Assembly: GCA_017993055.1 (NCBI GenBank)
Contig: JAGONM010000006.1
Coordinates: 64,868-128,867 of the forward strand
DNA: 64,000 bases
Direction: 5' to 3'
From: Armatimonadota bacterium
GTDB lineage: Bacteria > Armatimonadota > UBA5829 > DTJY01
Below, piece by piece: positions 7,752 to 16,177 of the stretch. Below the pieces are notes generated by a model that worked only from the letters and a program-made list of their open reading frames with translations, was not told the DNA's origin and made no database searches. The stretch's first letter is position 1, and each line of letters begins with the position of its first letter. The position numbers were made by a program, and so were the translations under genes.

Positions 7752-9122
7752 ATGGGCATCTTCAAGGCCTGCGACATTCGGGGAGTATACGGCAACGATC
7801 TGACGGATGAGATTGTCTACAGAATTGGCCGCGCGCTGGGAACAATACTGGCAGGCAAGTCCGTCATAGTAGGTGGAGACGTTCGCAGGAGCACTCCGTC
7901 GCTCAAAGCGAAGGTTTCGCAAGGCCTTGTGGAGAGCGGTGCAGAGGTCCTTGACATCGGAATAGTCCCAACTCCAGTGTTCTATTTCGCGAGGCGGTGC
8001 CTCGGATTGGAGCCCGGAGTGATGGTGACGGCCTCCCACAACCCTGCGGAGTTCAACGGTCTCAAGATAGTCCTGGGGCCGCTTCCGATCACGGAAGATG
8101 AACTGAGAAGGGTGGGGGACCTTGCCGAACGGGGAGCGTTCCGTGAGGGTCAGGGCAGCATACGCGCTCTGGAAATCATACCTGAATATCGGCGTTTCAT
8201 ATCATCTGTGCTCCCTGCGGAGCAGCAAGCGCACCTTGTCAAGATCGTTATAGACTGTGGCAATGGCTGCAATTCGGAACTGGCCCCGGATCTGTTCCGG
8301 CGTTTCGGATTCCATATCGAAGAGCTATACTGCACTCCTGATGGCATCTTTCCTAATCGGAATCCGAACTCAGCCGACCCGGGCAACCTGGACGGCTTGA
8401 TCCGGACCGTTCGTAGTGCGAAAGCCGATGTTGGAGTTGCATTCGACGGAGACGGCGATCGCGTTGCGTTCGTAGATGACCGGGGCCGGTTCCTTCCTGG
8501 CGACAAGGCCATCGTGATAATGGCCCGCAGCCTCCTCACCGCTCACCGCGGGGAGAAAGTGGTCTACGATCTCAAGTGTTCATCCATCGTTCCCGAAGCA
8601 GTGGCCGAAGCCGGAGGTATCCCTCTCGCCGAGCGGTCCGGACACACCTTCATCAGAGCCCGAATGATCTCAGAAAATGCGCTGTTCGGCGCAGAGATCA
8701 GCGGCCACTACTTCTATCGAGACCTCGGCGGAGGAGATGACGGCATCTACTCCGCGCTTCTGATGGCCAATATGCTGGCCCGCACCGGCAGGTCGCTCTC
8801 CGACCTGGCCGATGAGGTGCCGGCTTACGAGAACACCCCGGACATCAGGGTGTCGTTCGCAGGCAACCGGGAAGATCTGATCAAGCGCATCGCGTCGGCC
8901 TTCCCCGCCGAGCGAGTATCGAAACTCGACGGCGTCAGAATCGAGTTCAATGGAGGCTGGGCGCTCGCAAGACCTTCCGTGACGGAACCGGCGATCACCT
9001 TTCGGTTTGAGGCCGAGAGTCGCAATCGCCTCGATGCAATAATAGATGAGTTCCTGAGACCGGTTCCGGAGATCGAGTCCGGCGTTCGGCACAACCTGGT
9101 TGACCGTGGCTCCGAAGAGTGA
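7752..9122 (+). CDS. Phosphomannomutase/phosphoglucomutase
   Basis: A 456-residue alpha-D-phosphohexomutase with all four domain signatures: KACDIRGVYG at the N-terminus, the phosphoserine loop TASHNP (S95), the magnesium loop DGDGDR and the sugar-binding RSGHTFIR. The C-terminal phosphate-binding loop is represented by RPSVTEP. It interconverts hexose 1- and 6-phosphates and would supply nucleotide-sugar precursors. The GAEISGHYF region fits the bifunctional ManB/AlgC group, but mannose versus glucose preference cannot be read from sequence alone. GGGAG precedes the ATG. A hairpin without T-run follows the stop. Confidence 0.93.
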   Translation: MGIFKACDIRGVYGNDLTDEIVYRIGRALGTILAGKSVIVGGDVRRSTPSLKAKVSQGLVESGAEVLDIGIVPTPVFYFARRCLGLEPGVMVTASHNPAEFNGLKIVLGPLPITEDELRRVGDLAERGAFREGQGSIRALEIIPEYRRFISSVLPAEQQAHLVKIVIDCGNGCNSELAPDLFRRFGFHIEELYCTPDGIFPNRNPNSADPGNLDGLIRTVRSAKADVGVAFDGDGDRVAFVDDRGRFLPGDKAIVIMARSLLTAHRGEKVVYDLKCSSIVPEAVAEAGGIPLAERSGHTFIRARMISENALFGAEISGHYFYRDLGGGDDGIYSALLMANMLARTGRSLSDLADEVPAYENTPDIRVSFAGNREDLIKRIASAFPAERVSKLDGVRIEFNGGWALARPSVTEPAITFRFEAESRNRLDAIIDEFLRPVPEIESGVRHNLVDRGSEE

Positions 9123-9125
9123 GGG

Positions 9126-9147
9126 TCCTTCCGCACAGTCGGAAGGA
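9126..9147 (+). terminator. Hairpin after the phosphohexomutase gene
   Basis: TCCTTCCG (9126-9133) pairs with CGGAAGGA (9140-9147) around a 6-base loop. It starts 4 bases after the stop codon and lacks a T-run, so it may be a weak terminator or an mRNA 3' end stabiliser. Confidence 0.4.
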
Positions 9148-9254
9148 ATCCGAAAGCCTCGTGCGGAAACTGTGTAAGGCGTTGGCGCCCATCATGTCGG
9201 GACGCTTGCCGGCACAAATCGCACGGGCCACGAGTCGGGGAACCGAGGTCGGAC

Positions 9255-9899
9255 GTGGATGGGGCCGAGGAACTGAGAAGCGGCTTCGTGCAGACGCGTG
9301 GGGACGTCAGGAACGTGCGTCGAGACGAAAGCGCGATAATCCAGAGGTGCAAGCAGGGCGATCTGTCCGCCTTCGACGAACTCGTGCGCTTGTACGAGAA
9401 GCAGGTGTACAGCTTCGCCTACCGCCTGACCGGCAACTATGACGATGCGAACGACATATCTTCCGAGGCCTTCGTCAAGGTCTTCAATTCCATAAACACA
9501 TTCAGAGGTGATGCCAACTTTTCAACTTGGCTCTTCCGCGTCGTGACCAATCTCTACCTGGACGAGCGGAAAAGGTCGAAAGCGCACTTGAATGTTCCCC
9601 TGGACGAGTACATTGATCTGGAAGAAAGCACGGTGACCCGCCAGATCGAAGACTCGTCGCCGGGCCCGGAGCAGCTACTGGAGCAGATGGAGCGTGCTGA
9701 AGCGCTGAATGCCCTGATCCAGCAGCTTCCTGATTATCAACGGGCCATGGTTCTCTTATATCATACCCAGGGGAGATCGTACGAGGATATCGCCGAGATA
9801 ATGGGGTTGCCTATCGGTACCGTCAAGTCGCGGCTCAATCGAGCCAGGCTTTCGCTCAGGGAGAAACTTGGGCCGGTGCTGGAACTTTTCGACCTTTAG
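9255..9899 (+). CDS. ECF-type RNA polymerase sigma factor
   Basis: A 214-residue sigma-70 family protein containing only regions 2 and 4. Region 2 includes the core-binding and -10 recognition helices (DANDISSEAFVKVFNSI, NFSTWLFRVVTNLYLDERKR). Region 4 has the HTH RSYEDIAEIMGLPIGTVKSRLNRAR. It directs RNA polymerase to a dedicated regulon and is presumably held at the membrane by the adjacent zf-HC2 protein. The start is a GTG; another in-frame GTG at 9315 would remove 20 poorly conserved residues and may be the true start. A decayed copy of its 3' end occurs at 11313-11402. Confidence 0.93.
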   Translation: MDGAEELRSGFVQTRGDVRNVRRDESAIIQRCKQGDLSAFDELVRLYEKQVYSFAYRLTGNYDDANDISSEAFVKVFNSINTFRGDANFSTWLFRVVTNLYLDERKRSKAHLNVPLDEYIDLEESTVTRQIEDSSPGPEQLLEQMERAEALNALIQQLPDYQRAMVLLYHTQGRSYEDIAEIMGLPIGTVKSRLNRARLSLREKLGPVLELFDL

Positions 9900-10026
9900 C
9901 GCCGTCGAAGCAAGTGGAAAGAAAACGTGTAGGATGGCGGCATCCGCCGTCAACAGGTCCGAATGCAGCTGCGTTTTTCCTGCCACGGTTTCAACGGCGA
10001 TGCGTCAGGTGGGAAGAGGGATTTCC

Positions 10027-11124
10027 ATGAAGTGCGAGAGAGCCAGAGAGTTGTTTTCGGAGTATCTGGAGGGCAGCATAGACTACGCTCTGACTGCCAC
10101 CGTACGAACTCATGTGGACCAGTGCGATGTGTGCAGAGAGGATCTGCGCGCCTTTCAGTGCACCTGGGACGCAATGTCCGCCCTGCCGGAAATCGAACCC
10201 CCCGCGAGTTTCCGCCACGATGTAGTCATGAGAGCTGCCCGACTTCAGCACGAGCGGAGGTCGGAGCAGCGGCGCGGCCTGTTCGGGCTTGACTGGAACT
10301 ATTCAATCGGCAGGCTCCTTCCCACCAGGGCCTTGGCGGTTGCGGCTGCGGGTGCCGTTCTGGCAGCCGTGCTGATAAACCTGGTCCCGCGCATCGCCCC
10401 GCTTCTTGACGAGAACAACCGCAGGATATCCGGGTTCTCGCCGCTCCTCCCTGCTGGGGCTGAGCAGAGATACGCGAAGGAAGAATGGCAGTCCCGGAAG
10501 ATTCTCAGCAACGCGCTGTGGGCTTCCATAAGGTCTACGGATCTGGGCGAAGGCAGAAGTTACTACGAACTGGTTCTGGAGATCAACAACAAAGCTCTTG
10601 TGCGGCGGGTCACAAACCGGATAGCGGCTGATGTCTACGTTCTTCCTCCCGGCAGGTTCGGTGTGGCGTCTGCCGATCAGCGCGCCCCGGTCTGGTCGGG
10701 CAATGTGCTGGGCAGCAGTCCGGTTCACGTTGCGGTCCCGGGCATCAGCAACTCCAAGGGCGATCCGATGCCGGTAACTCTGCTGATCAACTATCGGTTC
10801 GAGAAGATCAGCTTTGCGAAGATAGTGTTCGTCCCGACCGACAGTTCGCCTGCTGGATGCACTGACCCCTTCGTGAGTTTCACTGGGCCGGTGATCAGAC
10901 CGATGCAGAACGATCTCTATGCCGTGCTCCAGGGCGTATCGCAGAGCAAGGGTCTGGCGATCATCGCCAACGGGACTCTGCATAAACAGCCGACCCCCAT
11001 GAGTATCATCTCTGGGACCACTGAGGATGTTCTGCGCACGATGCTGACCCCGCTCGACCTGACGTGGGCGGTGATAGACGGTGCGGTGTATGTTGACAAG
11101 GAGTTTCGAGTCGAGGCGGAGTAG
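10027..11124 (+). CDS. Membrane anti-sigma-like protein with zf-HC2 and STN-like ectodomain, copy 1
   Basis: The 365-residue product has a zf-HC2 anti-sigma zinc motif at the N-terminus (C3, H29, C33, C36, spacing H-x3-C-x2-C), one membrane helix at about residues 97-118 and a large external region. Residues ~300-360 (LYAVLQGVSQSKGLAII, then EDVLRTMLTPLDLTWAVIDGAVYV) follow the pattern of the STN/FecR C-terminal domain. It probably binds the upstream sigma factor and releases it on an external signal. The frame is open from 9868, but the ATG at 10027 behind GGGAAGAGGGA gives the paralogue-conserved N-terminus. A near-duplicate follows at 11514. Confidence 0.82.
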   Translation: MKCERARELFSEYLEGSIDYALTATVRTHVDQCDVCREDLRAFQCTWDAMSALPEIEPPASFRHDVVMRAARLQHERRSEQRRGLFGLDWNYSIGRLLPTRALAVAAAGAVLAAVLINLVPRIAPLLDENNRRISGFSPLLPAGAEQRYAKEEWQSRKILSNALWASIRSTDLGEGRSYYELVLEINNKALVRRVTNRIAADVYVLPPGRFGVASADQRAPVWSGNVLGSSPVHVAVPGISNSKGDPMPVTLLINYRFEKISFAKIVFVPTDSSPAGCTDPFVSFTGPVIRPMQNDLYAVLQGVSQSKGLAIIANGTLHKQPTPMSIISGTTEDVLRTMLTPLDLTWAVIDGAVYVDKEFRVEAE

Positions 11125-11158
11125 CCGCCAGATCGGGCGAATTGCGTGTGATATTAGA

Positions 11159-11184
11159 GAGCCCCGGAATCGCTTCCGGGGCTC
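11159..11184 (+). terminator. Terminator-like hairpin after anti-sigma copy 1
   Basis: GAGCCCCGGAA (11159-11169) pairs with TTCCGGGGCTC (11174-11184) around TCGC, an 11-bp GC-rich stem. The tail has only scattered T. A related hairpin follows copy 2 at 12644-12667, consistent with duplication of the whole unit. Confidence 0.6.
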
Positions 11185-11245
11185 CTGCATTTGTGCCCCA
11201 CCGAGCCTTGCGCGTGCCCTAAGCTCGCCCGCATGACAGCAGCTT

Positions 11246-11300
11246 CAGAACGCTTGTTCGAGGATGGCAGATGGACTTGCACAAGGTACTCGGGCCCGGA
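11246..11300 (+). pseudogene. Degenerate 5' fragment of the DinG-type helicase gene
   Basis: The segment from 11246 (CAGAACGCTTGTTCGAGGAT) closely matches 12712 onward, which covers the helicase ribosome site, its start codon (the ATG at 11271) and the first codons. The similarity fades by about 11300 and the frame is lost. The promoter -10 box present before the real gene is absent here. This is the left half of a duplication junction. Confidence 0.7.
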
Positions 11301-11312
11301 GTACTGACTGCG

Positions 11313-11402
11313 ATCGGTTGCAGGTATGGGCCTCAACAGATCCAGTGCATGATAACGATTGAGACCGGTGCGGGAACTTCTCGACCTCCAGTGCCGTCGA
11401 AC
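11313..11402 (+). pseudogene. Degenerate 3' fragment of the ECF sigma factor gene
   Basis: Blocks such as ATCGGT, CTCAA..GA.CCAG, CCGGTGC.GGAACTT.TCGACCT and GCCGTCGAA match the last ~90 bases of the sigma gene and its 3' flank (about 9812-9910) in order, with gaps and substitutions. No open frame remains. It sits directly upstream of anti-sigma copy 2, exactly as the real sigma gene sits upstream of copy 1 (offset about 1.49 kb). Confidence 0.7.
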
Positions 11403-11513
11403 ACAATGTAGACTGTCTGGAGTTCACCGCATGTTCGGTTGCAGGGATTCAGATGTGTGCGCAAGTGCCGCGCTTGCGATGGCGCTATCCTGGTAGTAGG
11501 GAGTGGGCTTTCC

Positions 11514-12608
11514 ATGAAGTGTGAAAGAGCAAGAGAGTTGTTCTCGGAGTATGTGGAAGGCAGTATAGACTACGCTTTGACCGTCACCGTGCGATCACAC
11601 ATCGATCAGTGCCGTGCCTGCAGGACGGATCTCAAGTCGTTTCTGAAAACCTGGGATGCGATCGGTGCACTGCCCGAGGTCCAGCCTCCCTCGAGTTTCC
11701 GCCACGACGTGGTGATGAGGGCGGCCCGACTTCAGCATGAGCAGAGGAAGCCTGCTGGATACGGCTTCGCCGGTGCTGCCAGGGACTTGCTGTTCCGTCG
11801 CCTCATCCCGGTCCGCGCAGTCGCGATTGCGGCTGCGGGGGCGGTACTGGCCGTCATGGCGCTAAGCATCTCGAGTGTCGTGGACGGGAAGAATCCGTTG
11901 CTGAGCGTCTTGGGCCAGCTGAACTTCGCTTGGACCGAACGGGTCAATGACAAGGAAGAGTGGCTGTCTCGAAGGACTTGGGGCAACAAACTGTGGGTCT
12001 CGCTCGAAGCCAGGGAGTTCGGCCCGGGTAGCGTCTACTACGAAGTGGTGCTTGAGATCAACAACAAGGCGTTGCCCGAGATCGAGAACAAGGTTGATAG
12101 GATTGCCTGTACGGTCTACGTGCTTCCGCCCGATAACTTCGGATTGGATGACGGTGATCTTCGCGGGGCGGTCTGGGCCGGCGATGTTCGCGGGCAGAGC
12201 CCGGTGCATATCGCAGTCCCGGGCATCAGCAGTTCCAGCGTTTATCCTGCGCCCGTTACTCTGCTGATTCGCTACCGGGTGAAGAATAGGCCGCTTTCGA
12301 AACTCGTCTTCATACCGACGGAAAACTCGAACGGGAGATCGAGCGATGCGATGAGCCTGTATACCGGTTCGGCGGCGAAATCTGCTGCCGAGAACCTGTA
12401 TTCCAGTCTTCAGTCCCTGTCGCAGAGGAATGGCGTGGCTGTCATAGCGAACGTTCTTCATGTCGTACCGCCGACCCCGGCGAATCTGAGGCCCGGCAAG
12501 ACTGAGAATGTCATGCGGGTGCTCTGTCCGGATCGCGGTCGCCTAGCTTGGGCGTTCATGGACGGAGCCGTCTATGTGGATCGGCAGTTTGGCAATACAG
12601 GAGACTAA
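11514..12608 (+). CDS. Membrane anti-sigma-like protein with zf-HC2 and STN-like ectodomain, copy 2
   Basis: A 364-residue paralogue of the gene at 10027, similar over its whole length. It keeps the zinc motif (C3, H29, C33, C36), the single membrane helix (~100-118), the EINNKAL and VPGIS blocks of the external domain and the STN-like end (LYSSLQSLSQRNGVAVIANVL, FMDGAVYVDRQF). It no longer has its own sigma gene, only the remnant upstream. It may compete for the single remaining sigma factor, respond to a different signal, or act without a sigma partner. The start is set by homology with copy 1 and the shared TTTCCATGAAGTG context. Confidence 0.8.
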   Translation: MKCERARELFSEYVEGSIDYALTVTVRSHIDQCRACRTDLKSFLKTWDAIGALPEVQPPSSFRHDVVMRAARLQHEQRKPAGYGFAGAARDLLFRRLIPVRAVAIAAAGAVLAVMALSISSVVDGKNPLLSVLGQLNFAWTERVNDKEEWLSRRTWGNKLWVSLEAREFGPGSVYYEVVLEINNKALPEIENKVDRIACTVYVLPPDNFGLDDGDLRGAVWAGDVRGQSPVHIAVPGISSSSVYPAPVTLLIRYRVKNRPLSKLVFIPTENSNGRSSDAMSLYTGSAAKSAAENLYSSLQSLSQRNGVAVIANVLHVVPPTPANLRPGKTENVMRVLCPDRGRLAWAFMDGAVYVDRQFGNTGD

Positions 12609-12643
12609 CCCGGGTCGCAGACCCGAATACGTCTGGATGGCAG

Positions 12644-12667
12644 GCCCCGGAGCGCTCGCTTCGGGGC
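12644..12667 (+). terminator. Terminator-like hairpin after anti-sigma copy 2
   Basis: GCCCCG (12644-12649) pairs with CGGGGC (12662-12667), extended inwards by a G-T pair and AGC/GCT around the loop GCTC. The tail TTATTCCTT is T-rich. It is the counterpart of the hairpin at 11159-11184 and separates the gene from the helicase promoter. Confidence 0.6.
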
Positions 12668-12674
12668 TTATTCC

Positions 12675-12703
12675 TTGCGCCGGATCGCCTGTTTCCGTAT
12701 AAT
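12675..12703 (+). promoter_or_regulatory. Promoter of the helicase gene
   Basis: TTGCGC (12675-12680) and a perfect TATAAT (12698-12703) are spaced 17 bases. The same TTGCGC-17-TATAAT combination occurs on the minus strand before the DUF2007 gene at 40763. The leader to the ATG at 12737 is about 27 bases and includes GAGGA. Confidence 0.65.
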
Positions 12704-12736
12704 GATGCGGTCAGAACACTTGTTCGAGGATGTCGG

Positions 12737-14671
12737 ATGGACCTGGAACGGGCGCTTGGCCCTCGCGGACAGATTGCCGAACAGATGCCGGGGTACGAGT
12801 TCCGGCCGCAGCAGATCGAGGTGGCGCTCGCTATAGCCCGCGCCCTCGGCTCGAAGCGCCACTGCCTTGCCGAGGCTGGAACCGGCGTCGGCAAGAGCAT
12901 GGCCTATCTGCTCCCTGCTATCGAGTATGCCCTCTCCGGCAAAAAAGTGATCGTCTCGACGCATACGATCTATCTTCAGAGCCAGCTCCTCACCAAGGAC
13001 ATTCCGTTTCTGCACAGCGTCTTCCCCGACCGCAAGTTCAGGGCTGTCGTCGCAAAGGGCAGGGGCAACTACCTCTGTCTGAACAACCTCGACGCCGAAC
13101 TGGGCCAGCTATCTCTGATCGGCGACCCGAATCTGCCGAAGCTTCAGAAGTGGGCGAACGAGACCGATACCGGCGATGTGGCCGAACTCGATTTCAGCTT
13201 CTCGGACTGGTCGGACATCTGCTCGAACCAGGATACCTGCCACAACCAGCAGTGCCGCTTCGTCGGCAAGTGCTTCTACTACAGGATGCGACGTGAGGCG
13301 CAGGACGCCGACATCGTCGTTACCAACCACTCGCTGTTCTTCTCCGACCTGGCCATTCGGATCTCGGACCCGAACTCCGGCGTACTGCCGAGCTACGATG
13401 CCGTGATCTTCGACGAGGCACACCACCTGGAGGATGTCGCGACGAAGGCGTTCGGCATCGAGTGTGGGAGTTTCCGGGTTCCCAGCCTGCTCAGGAGGAT
13501 TCGTCGCGTAAAGGGGATCGGCCTTGATGCCGGCAGGATTCAGATGCTCGACGAGATGAACTCCGCGCTATTCGAGACATTCGCCCACAGCCCCAAGCAG
13601 GAGTTCTTTCTGCACGAGGTCTGCCGGGGAAATACCGCGTCGCAGGTCGAAGAGACCGTGAAGATGATGTGCGCGATGCTCGACGGACTCAACCGTGAGT
13701 TATCGGAGCAGGACACGACGGGCAAGCCCGAACTCGAGGACCGGCTCTCAGGCCTGCGCCGGATGGCGATGCGGCTCAAGGAGGAGATGACCACGCTCTT
13801 CTTCGGCACCGAGGCAGGGTACTTCAAATGGGGCGAGCGGACGAACGGCAAGACCCAGCTCTGCTTCCTGCGATACTCCCCGCTATCGGTCGCAGACATC
13901 CTGCGCCGGACCCTGTGGAAGGAGATTGACAGCGTCGTCCTGACTTCGGCGACGCTCACCAACTCCGGGACGTTCAGCTACCTCCGCGGACGTCTCGGTG
14001 TGCCTGAGTGCGTCGAGGCCGCACAGGACTCGCCGTTCGACTTCCAGACGCAGTGCATGCTCTACGTCCCGAGGCACCTGGACTTCCCTTCCGAGAACTC
14101 GTACTATACCGAGGCTGTCGCCGGTGAGATCGAGGAACTCGTGAAGGCGTCCGGCGGGCGGGCGTTCCTGCTCTTCACCTCGTACCGCATGATGAATGCC
14201 GTCTACGACGTGCTCTTCGGTCGCCTGCCGTATACGACGATGAAACAGGGTGACATGTCCAACGAGGCGCTGGTTCAGGCGTTCCTGGAGCAGGAACAGG
14301 CCTGTCTGTTTGGCGTACACAGCTTCTGGGAGGGCGTGGACATCCGGGGTGAGGCGCTCAGCATCGTCGTGATAGACAAGCTCCCGTTCGCCGTGCCGGA
14401 TAGCCCGGTAAACAAGGCGCGCACCGACGCTATCACCGCATCAGGGGGAGATTGGTTCCGCGACTACTCGATGCCTCAGGCGCAGATCCGGTTGAAGCAG
14501 GGCTTCGGACGCCTCATCCGCACGAAGACCGACCGCGGTGTCGTCGCGATCCTCGACTCGCGCTTGGTGAAGAAGCCTTACGGCCGGGAGTTCATCCGCT
14601 TCCTCCCCCAGTGCCCGGTGACGGTGCGGATAGAGGATGTGCAGAGGTTCTTCGGCGTCCGACAGGTCTGA
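12737..14671 (+). CDS. dinG: DinG/XPD-family ATP-dependent DNA helicase
   Basis: A 644-residue superfamily 2 helicase. The Walker A box is AEAGTGVGKS near residue 50, and the DEAH box is FDEAHHLEDVA near residue 227. Between them lies a cysteine-rich stretch (GNYLC, DICSNQDTC, QQC, GKC) that fits the 4Fe-4S cluster of XPD/DinG enzymes. C-terminal motifs include SFWEGVDIRGEAL and RLKQGFGRLIRT. These enzymes unwind DNA 5'-3' and resolve R-loops and G-quadruplexes. The frame is open into the previous gene, but the ATG at 12737 behind GAGGA and a good promoter is the likely start. Its first codons are duplicated as a remnant at 11246. Confidence 0.9.
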   Translation: MDLERALGPRGQIAEQMPGYEFRPQQIEVALAIARALGSKRHCLAEAGTGVGKSMAYLLPAIEYALSGKKVIVSTHTIYLQSQLLTKDIPFLHSVFPDRKFRAVVAKGRGNYLCLNNLDAELGQLSLIGDPNLPKLQKWANETDTGDVAELDFSFSDWSDICSNQDTCHNQQCRFVGKCFYYRMRREAQDADIVVTNHSLFFSDLAIRISDPNSGVLPSYDAVIFDEAHHLEDVATKAFGIECGSFRVPSLLRRIRRVKGIGLDAGRIQMLDEMNSALFETFAHSPKQEFFLHEVCRGNTASQVEETVKMMCAMLDGLNRELSEQDTTGKPELEDRLSGLRRMAMRLKEEMTTLFFGTEAGYFKWGERTNGKTQLCFLRYSPLSVADILRRTLWKEIDSVVLTSATLTNSGTFSYLRGRLGVPECVEAAQDSPFDFQTQCMLYVPRHLDFPSENSYYTEAVAGEIEELVKASGGRAFLLFTSYRMMNAVYDVLFGRLPYTTMKQGDMSNEALVQAFLEQEQACLFGVHSFWEGVDIRGEALSIVVIDKLPFAVPDSPVNKARTDAITASGGDWFRDYSMPQAQIRLKQGFGRLIRTKTDRGVVAILDSRLVKKPYGREFIRFLPQCPVTVRIEDVQRFFGVRQV

Positions 14672-14704
14672 CCCGTCCGACCATTTGGGAAAGGATGATA
14701 GCCC

Positions 14705-15907
14705 ATGACCTCACGTGAACGCATACTCACCACCCTCGCCCACAAGGAGCCTGACCGCGTGCCGATTGATTTTGGCGGGATGCGCTCGACAGGCATCATG
14801 GCGATCGCGTACAACAAGCTGAAGGCACACCTCGGCATCACCGGCGGCGAGACCCGCGTCTACGATACCATGCAGCAGCTCGCGCTCCCCGAGCAGCCGG
14901 TCCTCGACCGTTTCCACGTCGACGTGCTCGACACGCTCAACATGCTCGGGCGCTTCCCGCAGGAGTGGAAGGACTGGACACTCCCCGACGGCTCACCGGC
15001 GAAGGTGCCCGTCTGGTTCAGCCCGGAGCCGGTCGAGGGCGGCCTAGTGATCCGGAATGCCATGGGCAACGCGATCCAGCGCATGCCGGAGGGATGCCTC
15101 TACTTCGAGCCGTGCCACAATCCGCTCGCGGAGGCGGTGACTCTCGCGGACGTAGATCGCTTACTGGATGTACGGCCCGCCGATCCGAAGAGCCTGACGG
15201 CGCTCATCGAGCGGACGAAGTGGCTCTATGAGAACACCGACTATGCGATCATGTTCGGCTTCGGCGGAAACATCCTGGAGGGCGGTCAGAACGCCTTCGG
15301 ATGGGAGCGGTTCATGATGGAGATGGCGCTCAACACGCCACTCGTCGAGTACGCGCTCGACAAGATGGTGGAGGTCTATATGGAGGACCTGCGCATCTAC
15401 CTGCGGGCGATCGGGCCGTACGTCCAGCTCATCCAGATGGGCGACGATCTCGGCACGCAGACTGCGACCATGCTCTCGCCCGACCTCTATCGGCGGGTCG
15501 TGAAGCCCCGGCACGCGGTCCAATACCACTACATCCGCGAGCAATCGGACGTGCACGTCTTCCTCCACGCATGCGGGTCGTGCTACGACATCATGGGCGA
15601 CCTGGTGGATGAGGGGGTCGAGGCTCTCAACCCGGTCCAGACCTCCGCCGCTGGGATGGACCCTCGCCGCCTGAAGCAGGAGTTCGGCGACAAGCTGACG
15701 TTCTGGGGTGGGGGATGCGACACCCAGTCGGTGCTTCCGAACGCGACTCCGGAGGAGATCGACCGGCACGTCAGGGAGCGCATCGAGATCTTCGCGCCCG
15801 GCGGCGGGTTCGTCTTCAACCAGATCCACAACGTCCAGTCGAACGTCCCGCCCGCGAACATCGTCGCCTGCTACGACGCGGCTTGGAAGTACGGCATCTA
15901 CGAGTAG
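14705..15907 (+). CDS. Uroporphyrinogen decarboxylase (URO-D) family protein
   Basis: A 400-residue TIM-barrel protein starting MTSRERILTTLAHKEPDRVP, the standard opening of URO-D family proteins outside haem synthesis (MtaA/CmuA-like methyltransferases and many sugar-cluster homologues). Further matches are the central GDDLGTQ and the late HACGSCYDIMGDLVDEGVEALNPVQ. It lacks the N-terminal RQAGRY motif of HemE, so haem synthesis is unlikely. Related genes are often next to sugar ABC transporters, as here. Possible roles are methyl transfer or an unknown sugar-acid reaction; the substrate is not determinable. Confidence 0.88.
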   Translation: MTSRERILTTLAHKEPDRVPIDFGGMRSTGIMAIAYNKLKAHLGITGGETRVYDTMQQLALPEQPVLDRFHVDVLDTLNMLGRFPQEWKDWTLPDGSPAKVPVWFSPEPVEGGLVIRNAMGNAIQRMPEGCLYFEPCHNPLAEAVTLADVDRLLDVRPADPKSLTALIERTKWLYENTDYAIMFGFGGNILEGGQNAFGWERFMMEMALNTPLVEYALDKMVEVYMEDLRIYLRAIGPYVQLIQMGDDLGTQTATMLSPDLYRRVVKPRHAVQYHYIREQSDVHVFLHACGSCYDIMGDLVDEGVEALNPVQTSAAGMDPRRLKQEFGDKLTFWGGGCDTQSVLPNATPEEIDRHVRERIEIFAPGGGFVFNQIHNVQSNVPPANIVACYDAAWKYGIYE

Positions 15908-16112
15908 GACGAGTCGCCGGCGGGGTCCTCTCAGAGATACCGCCAGCCAACTATCTGATCGCGGAGTGCGAGCGTCGGCAGGCTGGACCGGCTGCCGAGT
16001 CCCGAGTCAGTGCGCTTCGAGCCGATCAACTCGAAAGAGCAGCGGCAGGAGACATACGAAGGAAAAGGCTCGGGCGGTGAGTAATACTTCCTCACGTCCT
16101 CGCAAGGGGCAG

Positions 16113-16163
16113 TCCGAAATCCGGAATCCGGCGCCCGGAATCGAGTATCCGGCGTCCAGTTTC
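16113..16163. repeat. Low-complexity intergenic repeat (ATCCGGA-type units)
   Basis: Irregular repeats of about 7 bases built on TCCGGAAT and CCCGGAATC fill the end of the 270-base gap before the ABC transporter genes. The rest of that gap shows no gene or clear signal. Confidence 0.45.
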
Positions 16164-16177
16164 CGCCAGAGGGTAAG

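Noticed and set aside
16098-16170. CRISPR array suggested by short repeats before the ABC transporter genes
   Set aside because: The units are only about 7 bases, irregular and without spacers of constant length; no cas genes are in the window.
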